From the NCBI GenBank assembly GCA_937892845.1, contig CALBGP010000005.1:1-64000 (forward strand): a stretch of 64,000 bases of DNA, given 5' to 3'. This DNA is from an uncultured Eggerthellaceae bacterium (lineage in GTDB: Bacteria; Actinomycetota; Coriobacteriia; Coriobacteriales; Eggerthellaceae). This document shows, piece by piece, positions 33,618 through 42,519 of the stretch. Positions within the stretch are counted from its first letter, which is position 1. Each line of letters begins with the position of its first letter. Position numbers and translations under genes: made by a program. Below the pieces are notes generated by a model that was given only the letters and a program-made list of their open reading frames with translations, was not told the origin of the DNA and did no database searches.

Positions 33618-35072
33618 ATGGGGGGAACCGATTCTTTCGCCGTAAAAGCGAAGAAGACCTACGCTTCATACCGTGAAGCCGCAGGAATCTATCATCTGGC
33701 ACCGATGCTGCTGGTAGTCGTGGTGCTGCTCACGCACTTCACCATAGGGTCCGCCATGATTACGGAGACCATCTCCTATGCGGACCTCATGTGCTTCGCA
33801 GGCATTGCCGTCTCAGTGGCGGTCATATTCGCAGGAAAAGCGCTGCCCGCATTCGGCACCGCCGAGGCAGCGGGCAAGCTCATCACGTCGGTGACGGCCA
33901 TAGCCGGCCTTCTATTCGCGATCGGACAGGTCACTCCGCCGGAAATCCGGGTTCCAATGCTCATCATGTCCGCCATCGCAGAAGGCGCATTCATCGTGAT
34001 AGTAGGCACCTACTGGTTCGATTACTTCAGCAACGAGCCCATGGAAGTGGTGCTGATAACCCTTGCCATCTGCCTGATTGGCGGCTGCGCCATATCGTGG
34101 TTCCTGCTCGGGGTGTCCCCCAGCCGCTACGCCGTGGGCAACTTCATCCTCATTGTGGGCGCCGGCTTCACCTTGTCCCGCGCGCTTGCGGAAAGGCACG
34201 GGGCCGAAAACGCGCCGGCTCCTGCGAGCAACGGGACGCAAGAACATGCGAAAGGCCCGCAATCCGCACTGTCGCTTCTCATGACCATCTTCATGCTCAG
34301 CATGGCGGCCATGTTCTCCCTCTCCGTGATAGGGCGCCATCTCTGGCACGGAAACGACGTCTGGCTTGTCATAGCGCCCACAGCCCTTGTCGTGCTCATG
34401 GCCGTTCTCTTCTTCGAACGCGCAGAGACCGGAGCGCTTCTCTACATAGCGCTGCTCTTTGCCGTAGCCGGCGTCCTCATGTCAACGTTTCTGGATGTGC
34501 ACCCGGCGATTCTGCTCATAATCGCAACCAACGGGTTCACCATCACCATCTCCTCCTCGATTGCATTCATGCTGCATCTGGCGAAAGACTCAAAACGCGC
34601 ACCCCATGACGTGGGAACCCTGCTTGTCGCCGTGACGTTCACAGGATGCATGGCAGGCAGGGCCGCGGCCGAAGCAGCGGCCGCAGACGCAGGAGGCTCC
34701 ATCGCCACCGCAGCGGCCATTGGAATCACGGTCATCCTCATCGCCTGCACGCTGGCAAGCACCAACAGCGGACCGACCAAGGGCCTCTTGCGCAGAAGGC
34801 TGCGCAAAGAGCGCGGCGATCAAGAGAAACAGGCCGACGGACGCCGCGCCATCCAAGAGCTTTGCGAGGAAAAGGGACTGGGAGCACGCGAAGCGGAAGC
34901 CCTGGATCTTCTGCTTGAGGGATGTTCGGCCAAAGAGGTTGCAGAGCGCATGTTCGTGGCCGACGGCACGGCGAAAGCGCACATCCGCCACGTGTACCGC
35001 AAACTTGATGTCCATGATCGGGACGCACTGTTCGCCGTCGTGGCTGAATACACCTCACGCCGCAGAGACTGA
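33618..35072 (+). CDS. LuxR-type regulator with N-terminal multi-helix membrane domain
   Basis: The ATG at 33618 follows AAAGGCGG. Of about 484 residues, the first 390 carry around 12 hydrophobic segments (for example APMLLVVVVLLTHFTIGS and LALLLIATNGFTITISSSIAF-like stretches), with a hydrophilic gap after about helix 6. The C-terminus has a LuxR/GerE helix-turn-helix: LGAREAEALDLLLEGCSAKEVAERMFVADGTAKAHIRHVYRKLDVHDRDAL. Proteins with this layout are numerous in Eggerthellaceae and usually adjoin Tat flavoprotein reductases, so it probably senses a ligand at the membrane and controls the divergent reductase-cytochrome pair. The ligand is unknown. Confidence 0.85.
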   Translation: MGGTDSFAVKAKKTYASYREAAGIYHLAPMLLVVVVLLTHFTIGSAMITETISYADLMCFAGIAVSVAVIFAGKALPAFGTAEAAGKLITSVTAIAGLLFAIGQVTPPEIRVPMLIMSAIAEGAFIVIVGTYWFDYFSNEPMEVVLITLAICLIGGCAISWFLLGVSPSRYAVGNFILIVGAGFTLSRALAERHGAENAPAPASNGTQEHAKGPQSALSLLMTIFMLSMAAMFSLSVIGRHLWHGNDVWLVIAPTALVVLMAVLFFERAETGALLYIALLFAVAGVLMSTFLDVHPAILLIIATNGFTITISSSIAFMLHLAKDSKRAPHDVGTLLVAVTFTGCMAGRAAAEAAAADAGGSIATAAAIGITVILIACTLASTNSGPTKGLLRRRLRKERGDQEKQADGRRAIQELCEEKGLGAREAEALDLLLEGCSAKEVAERMFVADGTAKAHIRHVYRKLDVHDRDALFAVVAEYTSRRRD

Positions 35073-35171
35073 TGCGCCGGCTGCGACCGCTAGCCCGATA
35101 CGCCGACACCGCGTCTGGCCCCGCGCCCTACGCGTCCGTCCCTGCGCCCTGCGTATCCGCCGATCTGTCGA

Positions 35172-37640
35172 TCAACCGATTTTCACGATGGGCGCGTAAT
35201 CCTTCAAAAGCTTCTTGGTGATATTGCCCTTGGAGAACCTCACATGCAGCAGGTCGCCATCCACTTTGACCACCATTCCGCGGCCGAAGGTCTTATGATC
35301 CACGGCGTCACCCACGGCAAAGGTCATGGACGCCGCAGCCTTCTTGCCGCTATCCGCACCCGTGCGCGCCGACGACCCCGCAGCAGAGCGGGACGAAGCG
35401 CCCGCGGACGCAGAGCGTGCGGTAGAACCGAAGGTGGCGGCACCGGAACGCGAAGACCCGCCCGAACCGGATACCGGACCAGAACGCTGGAAGTCCGCAA
35501 ACGAGCCGCGCTGCTGGGCGCGGGGGCGGTTGCCTCCGGCGCTTGACTGGCCGAATACGCGCCCGCCGCCTGCTTCGGCACCACTGCCCGCAATGCCGCG
35601 GCGGCTTCCGCGCTTCTCCCAGCCGGTGCCGGAGAAACCGGATGACCCCACGCCGATGGTGCGCTTGAGCTCCGAGGGGATTTCCCCCAAGAAGCGCGAC
35701 ATGGGGTTCGAGCTTGTCTCGCCGAAAATCTGGCGTGAATACGCGCAGGTCAGATAAAGCTTTTTGCGGGCACGCGTGATTGCCACGTAGGCAAGACGGC
35801 GCTCCTCTTCGATACCCTTCTCATCGAAGCGGGAGTTGGAATGCGGGAACAGATCCTCTTCCATGCCGGCCACGAAGACGCAGTCGAATTCCAAGCCTTT
35901 GCTGGAGTGCACGGTCATAAGGGTGACGGCCTGCCCATCTTCGGCCATGGTGTCAAGATCGGTGCGCAAACGGACCCATTCGATGAAGTCCGCCAGACTG
36001 GTGGGCGAAAGCTGACGCACAGCTCCGGGAGCCTGCTCCCCTTCCGGCATGCCGCCTATGACCGGCGCTTCATCTTCAGGCTCATCATGCGTGGTCACGT
36101 ACTCATCCACTACGGAAAGAAGCTCCTTGATGTTTTCGATGCGGCCCTGGGCCTCATCGGTGTTTTCAGCCTGCAGCGCGGTCACCAACCCGCTCTTGTC
36201 GATGATGGCCTCAACCACCTTGCGCAGATCGCCGCCGTAGCGCGAGGCTTCGTTGATAAGCGAGGTGAATTCGCCCACCGCCCGGCGAGTACGCATCTGA
36301 AGCCCCTCATCGGCCAGCGAAAGCTCAGCTGCCTGCATGAAGGTCATACCGTAGGCGCGCGCGTTCGCGTCGATGCGTTCGATGGTGGTCTTGCCCACGC
36401 CGCGCTTGGGCGTGTTGATGACGCGTTTGGCCGCCATATCGTCTGCGGGATTGATCACCAGAGTCAGATACGCCATCACGTCGCGGATTTCCGCACGGTC
36501 GAAGAATCGCGTGCCGCCCACGATGCGATACGGCACGCCTGCGCGCAGAAGCATATCTTCCAGCATACGGCTCTGGGCATTGGTGCGGTAGAAGACCGCC
36601 ATATCGTTGTAGGAGACGCCGTCGCCGCGCAGGTGCTCTATTTCGGAAGCGATCCAGCGGCCTTCGTCGCGTTCGTCGGTTGCCACGTACACGGCAATCT
36701 TGTCACCGTCATCCGCCGTGGTGAACAGACGCTTCGATTTACGGTTGATGTTGTTGGCCACGACCGCGTTCGCCGCCGCCAAGATGTTGCCTGAGCTGCG
36801 GTAATTCTGCTCGAGCTTCACCGTGCGGGCATTGCGGTAGTCCTTCTCGAAGTCCAAGATGTTGCGGATGTCGGCACCGCGCCACGAGTAGATGGACTGG
36901 TCGTCGTCGCCTACGACCATGATGTTGCGGTACTTGTCCGCCAAAAGCTTGGTGATGGAGTACTGCGCATGGTTGGTGTCCTGGTATTCGTCCACCATGA
37001 TGTAGCGGAAGCGCTCCTGATAGCTTTCCAGGACGTCGGGGTGGTTCTTGAGCAGCAGGTAGGTGTAGAGCAGCAGATCATCGAAGTCGAATGCATTGGC
37101 GGCTTTGAGGCGTGCCTGCAGGCGTTCATAGACGCGAGCAGCCATCTTGGTGGCCGGGTCATGCGCCTCTGCGGCCAGCTGAGAAGGCGTCTGCAGCTCG
37201 TTTTTCGCCGTGGAGATGCGGTTGCGGATGGCGTTGATGGGCCAGCGCTTGGGGTCTATGTTGAGCTCTGCCATGATGTCTTTGACCAGGCGCTTGCTGT
37301 CATCGTCGTCGTAGATGGTGAAGCCTTTGTCGAAGCCCAGCTTCTCGCAGTCCGCGCGCAGCATGCGCACGCACATGCTGTGGAACGTGGACACCCACAT
37401 GCCGCGGGCGGCCGGGCCAACCAAGCTGCCCAGACGCTCGCGCATCTCCGCCGCGGCTTTGTTGGTGAACGTGATTGCCAGGATCTGCCACGGCTGCACG
37501 CCGCCTTCCAGCATATGCGCGATGCGGAACGTGAGCACGCGCGTCTTTCCGGAACCCGCGCCTGCAAGAACCAGAAGCGGCCCTTCGGTTGCAAGGACCG
37601 CTTCGCGCTGGGCCGGATTGAGGGTGTCAAGGTCGACCAT
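35172..37640 (-). CDS. pcrA: UvrD/PcrA-type ATP-dependent DNA helicase
   Basis: This superfamily 1A 3'-5' helicase of DNA repair and replication has 822 residues. It begins LNPAQREAVLATEGPLLVLAGAGSGKTRVLTFRIAHML (Q motif and Walker A). Motif II is IMVDEYQDTNHAQY, motif III VVGDDDQSIYSWRGAD, motif IV LEQNYRSSGNILAAAN, motif V VTLMTVHSSKGLEFDCVFVAGMEE and motif VI RRLAYVAITRARKKLYLTCAYSR. The C-terminal region is a low-complexity Gly/Ser/Ala/Arg linker followed by the PcrA Tudor-like end (VGDAVDHKTFGRGMVVKVDGDLLHVRFSKGNITKKLLKDYAPIVKI). CAGGAGG precedes the ATG. Confidence 0.96.
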   Translation of the reverse strand: MVDLDTLNPAQREAVLATEGPLLVLAGAGSGKTRVLTFRIAHMLEGGVQPWQILAITFTNKAAAEMRERLGSLVGPAARGMWVSTFHSMCVRMLRADCEKLGFDKGFTIYDDDDSKRLVKDIMAELNIDPKRWPINAIRNRISTAKNELQTPSQLAAEAHDPATKMAARVYERLQARLKAANAFDFDDLLLYTYLLLKNHPDVLESYQERFRYIMVDEYQDTNHAQYSITKLLADKYRNIMVVGDDDQSIYSWRGADIRNILDFEKDYRNARTVKLEQNYRSSGNILAAANAVVANNINRKSKRLFTTADDGDKIAVYVATDERDEGRWIASEIEHLRGDGVSYNDMAVFYRTNAQSRMLEDMLLRAGVPYRIVGGTRFFDRAEIRDVMAYLTLVINPADDMAAKRVINTPKRGVGKTTIERIDANARAYGMTFMQAAELSLADEGLQMRTRRAVGEFTSLINEASRYGGDLRKVVEAIIDKSGLVTALQAENTDEAQGRIENIKELLSVVDEYVTTHDEPEDEAPVIGGMPEGEQAPGAVRQLSPTSLADFIEWVRLRTDLDTMAEDGQAVTLMTVHSSKGLEFDCVFVAGMEEDLFPHSNSRFDEKGIEEERRLAYVAITRARKKLYLTCAYSRQIFGETSSNPMSRFLGEIPSELKRTIGVGSSGFSGTGWEKRGSRRGIAGSGAEAGGGRVFGQSSAGGNRPRAQQRGSFADFQRSGPVSGSGGSSRSGAATFGSTARSASAGASSRSAAGSSARTGADSGKKAAASMTFAVGDAVDHKTFGRGMVVKVDGDLLHVRFSKGNITKKLLKDYAPIVKIG

Positions 37641-37772
37641 GGCAGGATGCCTCCTGTTTCGAAACTACTGAAAACTTCAAGGCGCGGCCTCATCGCGCGC
37701 TTTCGGGCGAAAGTCTGCGACGGGCCGCGCTGACGTGCGGATATGGATGCCGGGATGCGGCCGCGGTTCGGC

Positions 37773-38798
37773 TTAGAACAAGACGTTGAAGCCGAAGAAG
37801 CCCAACACCACCACACCGATGATGATGCGGTAGACGCCGAAGGCGGTGAAGTCGTTCTTCTTGATGTAGCCCATCAGGAACTTGATGGCCAGTACCGAGA
37901 CCACAAACGAGGTCACAATGCCCACGCCGAAGACCATCCACTCAAGACCCGTGTACGCCATGCCGTGCTTGATGAGCTTCAGAACGCTCCAGCCAAGCAT
38001 GATGGGAATGGCCAAGAAGAAGGCGAATTCGGTGGCGATGGTGCGCGAGGTTCCCAACAGCATGGAGCCGATGATGATGGAACCGGAGCGGGAAGTGCCG
38101 GGGATGATGGCCAGGCTCTGGAAGATGCCGATGGCGAATGCGCGGCCGTAGGAGAGCTCCTCGAAGGTGTTGACCTTGGAGATGGCGCTGGACGTGTCAA
38201 GCTCTTCGGCATGCTGGGCGTCATAGCCCAGTTCGGCCGCTTCAGCGGCAGCCGCCTGCGCGTTGCGGCGGCTGACGGCCTCATGGGTGTGGCGGCCGCG
38301 AGGTTCTTCGGCGGATGCGGCCTTTGCAGGCAGAGAGCCGCCCGCGACAAGCTCGGCTATGCGGCGACGGTTGCGCAGCTCGATGACGATGAAGATGATG
38401 CCGTAGACGATGAGCGCGGCGGACACCACGACATAGCCCAGATCGGCATTGTTCATGATGTGCTCTTCCATCCAATCGTCCAGAAGCAAGCCCACGATGG
38501 CAGCCGGGATGGACCCTACGGCGACCTTCGCCCAAATTCCCCACGTTTCACGTTTCTGACCTGCGTCTTTACGCGACGAGAACGGATTGAGCTTGTGGAA
38601 GTACAGGATGATGACGGCCAGGATGGCGCCCAGCTGGATGACCACCAGGAACGTGTCGTAGAACGAATCGGACACGTTGAGGGGCAGGAACTGGTTGAGC
38701 AGCATCATGTGGCCGGTAGACGAGATGGGCAGCCACTCGGTGATGCCCTCGACCACGCCGAAAAGGAACGCTTTGAACGCTTCGAACATTGCTTCCAT
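37773..38798 (-). CDS. uppP: undecaprenyl-diphosphatase with a long cytoplasmic insert
   Basis: This integral membrane enzyme recycles the undecaprenyl carrier for cell-wall synthesis and is linked to bacitracin resistance in other bacteria. The two BacA signatures are present: GITEWLPISSTGHMMLLNQF near residue 18 and IPGTSRSGSIIIGSMLLG near residue 235. The protein has 341 residues, about 70 longer than the usual 265-275. The surplus is a hydrophilic Ala/Glu/Arg-rich loop at about residues 145-210 (RNRRRIAEL through AELGYDAQHAEEL) between membrane segments. GAGGAA precedes the ATG at 38798. Confidence 0.93.
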   Translation of the reverse strand: MEAMFEAFKAFLFGVVEGITEWLPISSTGHMMLLNQFLPLNVSDSFYDTFLVVIQLGAILAVIILYFHKLNPFSSRKDAGQKRETWGIWAKVAVGSIPAAIVGLLLDDWMEEHIMNNADLGYVVVSAALIVYGIIFIVIELRNRRRIAELVAGGSLPAKAASAEEPRGRHTHEAVSRRNAQAAAAEAAELGYDAQHAEELDTSSAISKVNTFEELSYGRAFAIGIFQSLAIIPGTSRSGSIIIGSMLLGTSRTIATEFAFFLAIPIMLGWSVLKLIKHGMAYTGLEWMVFGVGIVTSFVVSVLAIKFLMGYIKKNDFTAFGVYRIIIGVVVLGFFGFNVLF

Positions 38799-39555
38799 GT
38801 GTGATATTCCTCGCTAGCTTTCTGCCGCGGACGTGCGGCGTATCGCGGAAACGGCGGCGGGCGGACGCCTTGCCGCGGACCACCTTGCCGCGGACCGCCT
38901 TGCCGTAAATCGTGCTGATGGATTTTACCATAGGGCACGCGGGCCTCCCCATCGTTCACCGCATCGGCACAAGCCCTGCACCGCCGCTCGCCGCGCCGGG
39001 ACGCCGGGCCCTGATCGCACGGGGCCAGTGGCGCCACTGAGCCAGCACCGCCATCCCAGGGCCCGATGCCCCAACCGGCATTGCAGCCGAGCCGGCCAAA
39101 TCAGCGCCGTCGGCCCCAGGCTTCGTCCCGACCCTTTCGAACCACACCGCACCAAAACCAATTCAATACTGCTATATGCATATTTTTGCAGAAGTATGCA
39201 CAATCGTGACAAGCTCAGTTTCCGCGTGCCAGCCACAGACGGCTGAATTCCAAATTCGACGTTTGTTGTACCACTTGAAACCAATCCCCGACAGATCAAG
39301 CATCCGCCCAGGTTGCCCATCTTCATCGAGAGCTCGCCCCTATTCGCGGAAATGCCAGGTCAGAAGCATTTTGTTAATCCATCGGCACCGTGAAGACAGA
39401 GGCAAGTCATCATACAGGAGAATGCATACGCCGCAAAAGCGTACAATAAACGCGAAAAATGGATTTACCGCACGAATTCCGAGCCCGAAGCACCCGCGAC
39501 CCGAATTCCCGTCCGAGCCGGGCCGAAGCGACCCTGCGGGTCGAAAGGATCATCC
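38799..39555. other. 757-base gene-poor gap with a short tandem repeat
   Basis: Between uppP and the pentapeptide-repeat gene no coding frame is convincing; one leftward frame of 133 codons (38925-39326) has no ribosome-binding site and a GC-skewed low-complexity end. At 38868-38905 a 15-bp unit CCTTGCCGCGGACCR repeats twice, with a third partial copy. A TACAAT at 39442-39447 could be the -10 of the pentapeptide-repeat gene. The segment 39130-39440 is noticeably AT-richer than its surroundings. Confidence 0.5.
38868..38905. repeat. 15-bp tandem repeat, 2.5 copies
   Basis: CCTTGCCGCGGACCA at 38868-38882 and CCTTGCCGCGGACCG at 38883-38897 are followed by CCTTGCCG. It lies in the leader region of uppP. 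Confidence 0.7.
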
Positions 39556-40266
39556 ATGTCGAAACAACCCACCGCATCGAAGCAACCCCGCATCCGCGAG
39601 GAACAGTGCCACGACGCCCCGCCACGGGTGTATGCCGAAGAGGGGTCCTGGTCCGAAGAGGGCGAATGGGACGAATTCGCCGATGCGATCCGCGAGAACG
39701 GATGCGCGGACACGAGGTTCGCAGGCACCGAAGCCCTTGACGGCCATCCCACCGAGGGCGTCGACTTCACCTGCTGCGTGTTTGACGGTTGCGTGTCGCA
39801 GGAGGCGTCGCTCTGCGATGCGACGTTCACCGATACGCTTTTCCGTGGATGCGACTTCTCCAATGCCGATTTCACACGCGCGGTCTTCGAGCGCTGCAGC
39901 TTCACGGACTGCTGCCTGAGGGGTGCAGCCTTTGCCGAAGCGGGACTCATAGACGTGGTGTTCGGACGTTGCACGCTTGATTATTGCGCATTCTACCAGG
40001 CGTTATTCAAGCGCTGCATGCTGCAGGGCGGCAGCTTGTCGGAAGCGGCGCTCGAGGAGTGCGACCTTTCGGAAATCACCCTCATCGGCATCCGGATGAC
40101 AGGAACCGAATTCTTCCGCACCCCGCTTGACGGAATCGACCTGTCGGACTGCGAGCTATCCGGGCTGCGGTTCTCTGCCGGTGCGCCCGAACTGCAAGGC
40201 GCCACCGTGAACCGGGAACAAGCCGCGGATCTGGCGGCACTGCTGGGCGTGAAAATCGCCGAATAG
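39556..40266 (+). CDS. pentapeptide-repeat protein
   Basis: AAAGGA 6 bases before the ATG at 39556 supports the start. After an acidic N-terminal region of about 55 residues, roughly residues 60-205 form A(D/N)LXX-type repeats with many cysteines and phenylalanines (FTCCVFDGCV, DATFTDTLFRGCDFSNADFTRAVFERCSF, CTLDYCAFYQALFKRCMLQGGSLSEAALEECDL). These should fold into a right-handed quadrilateral helix. Related YjbI/Qnr/MfpA-type proteins mimic DNA and can protect gyrase, but no gyrase-binding feature can be named here. It is a single gene. The 236-residue length is in the range for the group. Confidence 0.85.
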   Translation: MSKQPTASKQPRIREEQCHDAPPRVYAEEGSWSEEGEWDEFADAIRENGCADTRFAGTEALDGHPTEGVDFTCCVFDGCVSQEASLCDATFTDTLFRGCDFSNADFTRAVFERCSFTDCCLRGAAFAEAGLIDVVFGRCTLDYCAFYQALFKRCMLQGGSLSEAALEECDLSEITLIGIRMTGTEFFRTPLDGIDLSDCELSGLRFSAGAPELQGATVNREQAADLAALLGVKIAE

Positions 40267-40272
40267 CACGTG

Positions 40273-40300
40273 GGGCGCAGCGTGAAGGGCGCAGCGTGAA
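40273..40300. repeat. 14-bp tandem repeat downstream of the pentapeptide gene
   Basis: GGGCGCAGCGTGAA occurs twice in tandem, and a degenerate third unit GGGCGTAACACGGA follows at 40301. No function is evident. Confidence 0.6.
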
Positions 40301-40541
40301 GGGCGTAACACGGAGGCGCGCGGATGCGCTGCGCCGCCGAACCCCGATCGCACCCTTCGCCGCGGCCTAGGCCAGCACGGCCCCGTCCGCGCGAAACTTG
40401 AACCGAGTCCGCAGCAATTGTGGATTCGCAGCCGCGTCAACGCATGACCGCAGCATTGCGCTATTCTTCATCCATCATTTTTCCCGCGCGTCGCACGCGC
40501 AATCCACGCACTTCGCACGGGGCCGATCCGAAGGAGCCGCC

Positions 40542-42314
40542 GTGCCTCAAATCGCAAACACCTCCCCCGCCGCAACCACTGATGCGCAAGCAGCCGCCGC
40601 AGACACCGCACCTGCGGCCAAGTGCGCCGCCGCAACCACCGAGCATGCCGCCGAGCCCCTAGCCGCGCATACCGCCGAACCCGCGGCCGAACCCGTGCAG
40701 AAGGTCCTCGTGCTGGACTTCGGCGCGCAATACGGCCAGCTCATAGCCCGCCGCGTGCGCGACCTGCACGTATACTCCGAAATCGTGCCGTGCGACACGC
40801 CTGCCGCCGAAATAGCCGCCGCCCGCCCTGCCGCCATCATCCTTTCCGGCGGCCCGGCCAGCGTCTACGCCGAAGACGCGCCCTCGCTGGATGCCGGCGT
40901 ATTCGAGCTGGGCGTACCCGTGCTGGGCTTCTGCTACGGCCAGCAGATCATGGCCGTGAGCTTGGGCGGCGAAGTGGGCCACACCGAGAAGGGCGAATAC
41001 GGGCCCGCGCCGCTGACCGTGCGCGCCGATTCCGCCCTGTACGAGGGCACACCCGCGCAGCAGACCGTGTGGATGAGTCACCGCGACGCCGTCAGCCGTG
41101 TGCCGCAGGGCTTCACCGTGACCGCCGCCACCGACGTATGCCCCGTAGCGTCCATGGAATGCGCCGAGCGCAAACTGTTCGCCACGCAGTTCCACCCCGA
41201 AGTGCGCCACAGCGAATACGGCCAGCGCCTGCTGGAGAACTTCCTGTTCGGCATCTGCGGGCTTGAGGCGAATTGGACCATGGACAGCATCGTGGAGGAC
41301 AGTGTGGCCGCCATCCGCGAACGCGTGGGCGATGCGCGCGTGATCTTGGGGTTGTCGGGCGGCGTGGACTCCAGCGTGGTGGCGGCGCTGTGCGCGCGGG
41401 CCATCGGCAAGCAGCTGACCTGCGTGTTCGTGAATCACGGGCTGCTGCGCAAAAACGAGCCGGAGGAAGTGGAAGAGGTATTCACCCGCCAGTTCGACGT
41501 GGACTTCGTGCATGTTCATGCCGAAGAGCGCTACGCTGAGCTGCTGGCCGGCGTTTGCGACCCCGAGGAGAAGCGTCGCATCATAGGCACGCAGTTTTGG
41601 AACGAATTCTTTGCCGTGGCGCAGGAGCTGGCCGAAGACGGGCGCCCGGTGAAATTCCTGGCGCAGGGCACCATCTATCCCGACATCATCGAGAGCGGCG
41701 CGCGCAAGACGGGCGGCAAGGCATCCACCATCAAAAGCCACCACAACCTGATCCCGTTCCCCGAGGGAGTGCATTTCGACCTGATAGAGCCGCTTGACCG
41801 CTTCTTCAAAGACGAGGTGCGCGCGCTGGGCACGGCGCTGGGCCTGCCCGACCATATCGTGTTCCGCCAACCCTTCCCCGGCCCGGGTCTGGCCATCCGC
41901 ATCATCGGCGAAGTGACGCCCGAGAAACTGGAAATCTTGAAGAACGCAGATGCCATCGTGCGCGAGGAGCTGGATGCATACAACGCGCAGCTCTTCGAGG
42001 CCACGGGCTCGCGCGACGGCGAGATGGCGCGCGGATGCGCTGGCGGACCCGAGCTGGAGCGTCCGGTGTGGCAGTACTTCGCCGTGCTGCCCGACATCAA
42101 GAGCGTGGGCGTGATGGGTGACGAACGCACCTACGCGCGGCCGATCATCCTGCGCGCGGTAGAGAGCAGCGATGCCATGAGCGCCGACTGGGCGCGCCTG
42201 CCCTACGACGTGCTGGCCCGCGTGAGCAGCCGCATCGTGGCCGAAGTTCCCGGTGTGAACCGCGTGGCGTACGATGTAACGTCAAAGCCCCCTGCGACGA
42301 TCGAGTGGGAGTAG
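40542..42314 (+). CDS. guaA: GMP synthase (glutamine-hydrolysing)
   Basis: This enzyme aminates XMP to GMP using glutamine and ATP. The GTG at 40542 follows AAGGAG by 5 bases. A non-conserved Ala/Thr/Pro-rich extension of about 50 residues precedes the class I amidotransferase domain. That domain starts VLVLDFGAQYGQLIARRVRDLHVYSE, with nucleophile Cys in VPVLGFCYGQQIMAV and His/Glu in FATQFHPEVRHSEYG. The synthetase domain carries the PP-loop LGLSGGVDSSVVAAL, and the C-terminal dimerisation part ends in PPATIEWE. The 590-residue total is longer than the usual 510-525 because of the extension. The last codons (GAG TGG GAG TAG) form the attachment-like repeat that marks the start of the accessory region. 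Confidence 0.96.
   Translation: MPQIANTSPAATTDAQAAAADTAPAAKCAAATTEHAAEPLAAHTAEPAAEPVQKVLVLDFGAQYGQLIARRVRDLHVYSEIVPCDTPAAEIAAARPAAIILSGGPASVYAEDAPSLDAGVFELGVPVLGFCYGQQIMAVSLGGEVGHTEKGEYGPAPLTVRADSALYEGTPAQQTVWMSHRDAVSRVPQGFTVTAATDVCPVASMECAERKLFATQFHPEVRHSEYGQRLLENFLFGICGLEANWTMDSIVEDSVAAIRERVGDARVILGLSGGVDSSVVAALCARAIGKQLTCVFVNHGLLRKNEPEEVEEVFTRQFDVDFVHVHAEERYAELLAGVCDPEEKRRIIGTQFWNEFFAVAQELAEDGRPVKFLAQGTIYPDIIESGARKTGGKASTIKSHHNLIPFPEGVHFDLIEPLDRFFKDEVRALGTALGLPDHIVFRQPFPGPGLAIRIIGEVTPEKLEILKNADAIVREELDAYNAQLFEATGSRDGEMARGCAGGPELERPVWQYFAVLPDIKSVGVMGDERTYARPIILRAVESSDAMSADWARLPYDVLARVSSRIVAEVPGVNRVAYDVTSKPPATIEWE
42303..42313. repeat. guaA 3'-end attachment-like repeat, copy 1
   Basis: GAGTGGGAGTA encodes the Glu-Trp-Glu-stop end of guaA. 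Copies recur at 47056, 59751 and 61624, each again followable by a stop after Glu-Trp-Glu. The guaA 3' end is a known integration hotspot in many bacteria, so this is read as the original attachment site. Confidence 0.6.
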
Positions 42315-42424
42315 GACGACAGGGTTCTGACCTGCGATTTTGAGTGCCGCACTATGCCGCTGAGTTTCGTTTCGTACGAGAGTCATGACAAAGCCACCAG
42401 CGACGGAGATGAGTAAAAGCGATT

Positions 42425-42467
42425 AAAGAGCCTCCGTTCCCTGCGTTGGGACGGAGGCTCTTTCTTT
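42425..42467 (+). terminator. terminator downstream of guaA
   Basis: AAAGAGCCTCCGT and ACGGAGGCTCTTT form a 13-bp stem extended by CCC/GGG inside, followed by TTTCTTT. It lies about 110 bases after the guaA stop, inside the first accessory block, and can also stop the leftward Msr-type gene. Confidence 0.85.
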
Positions 42468-42519
42468 GCCGTTTTACTCCCTTGTCTCCGTTCGGGGATT
42501 ATTTCTTGCTCATTTAGGG

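Noticed and set aside
38925..39326. A 133-codon leftward frame in the uppP-pentapeptide gap
   Set aside because: The second half is GC-skewed low-complexity sequence and no start signal supports it.
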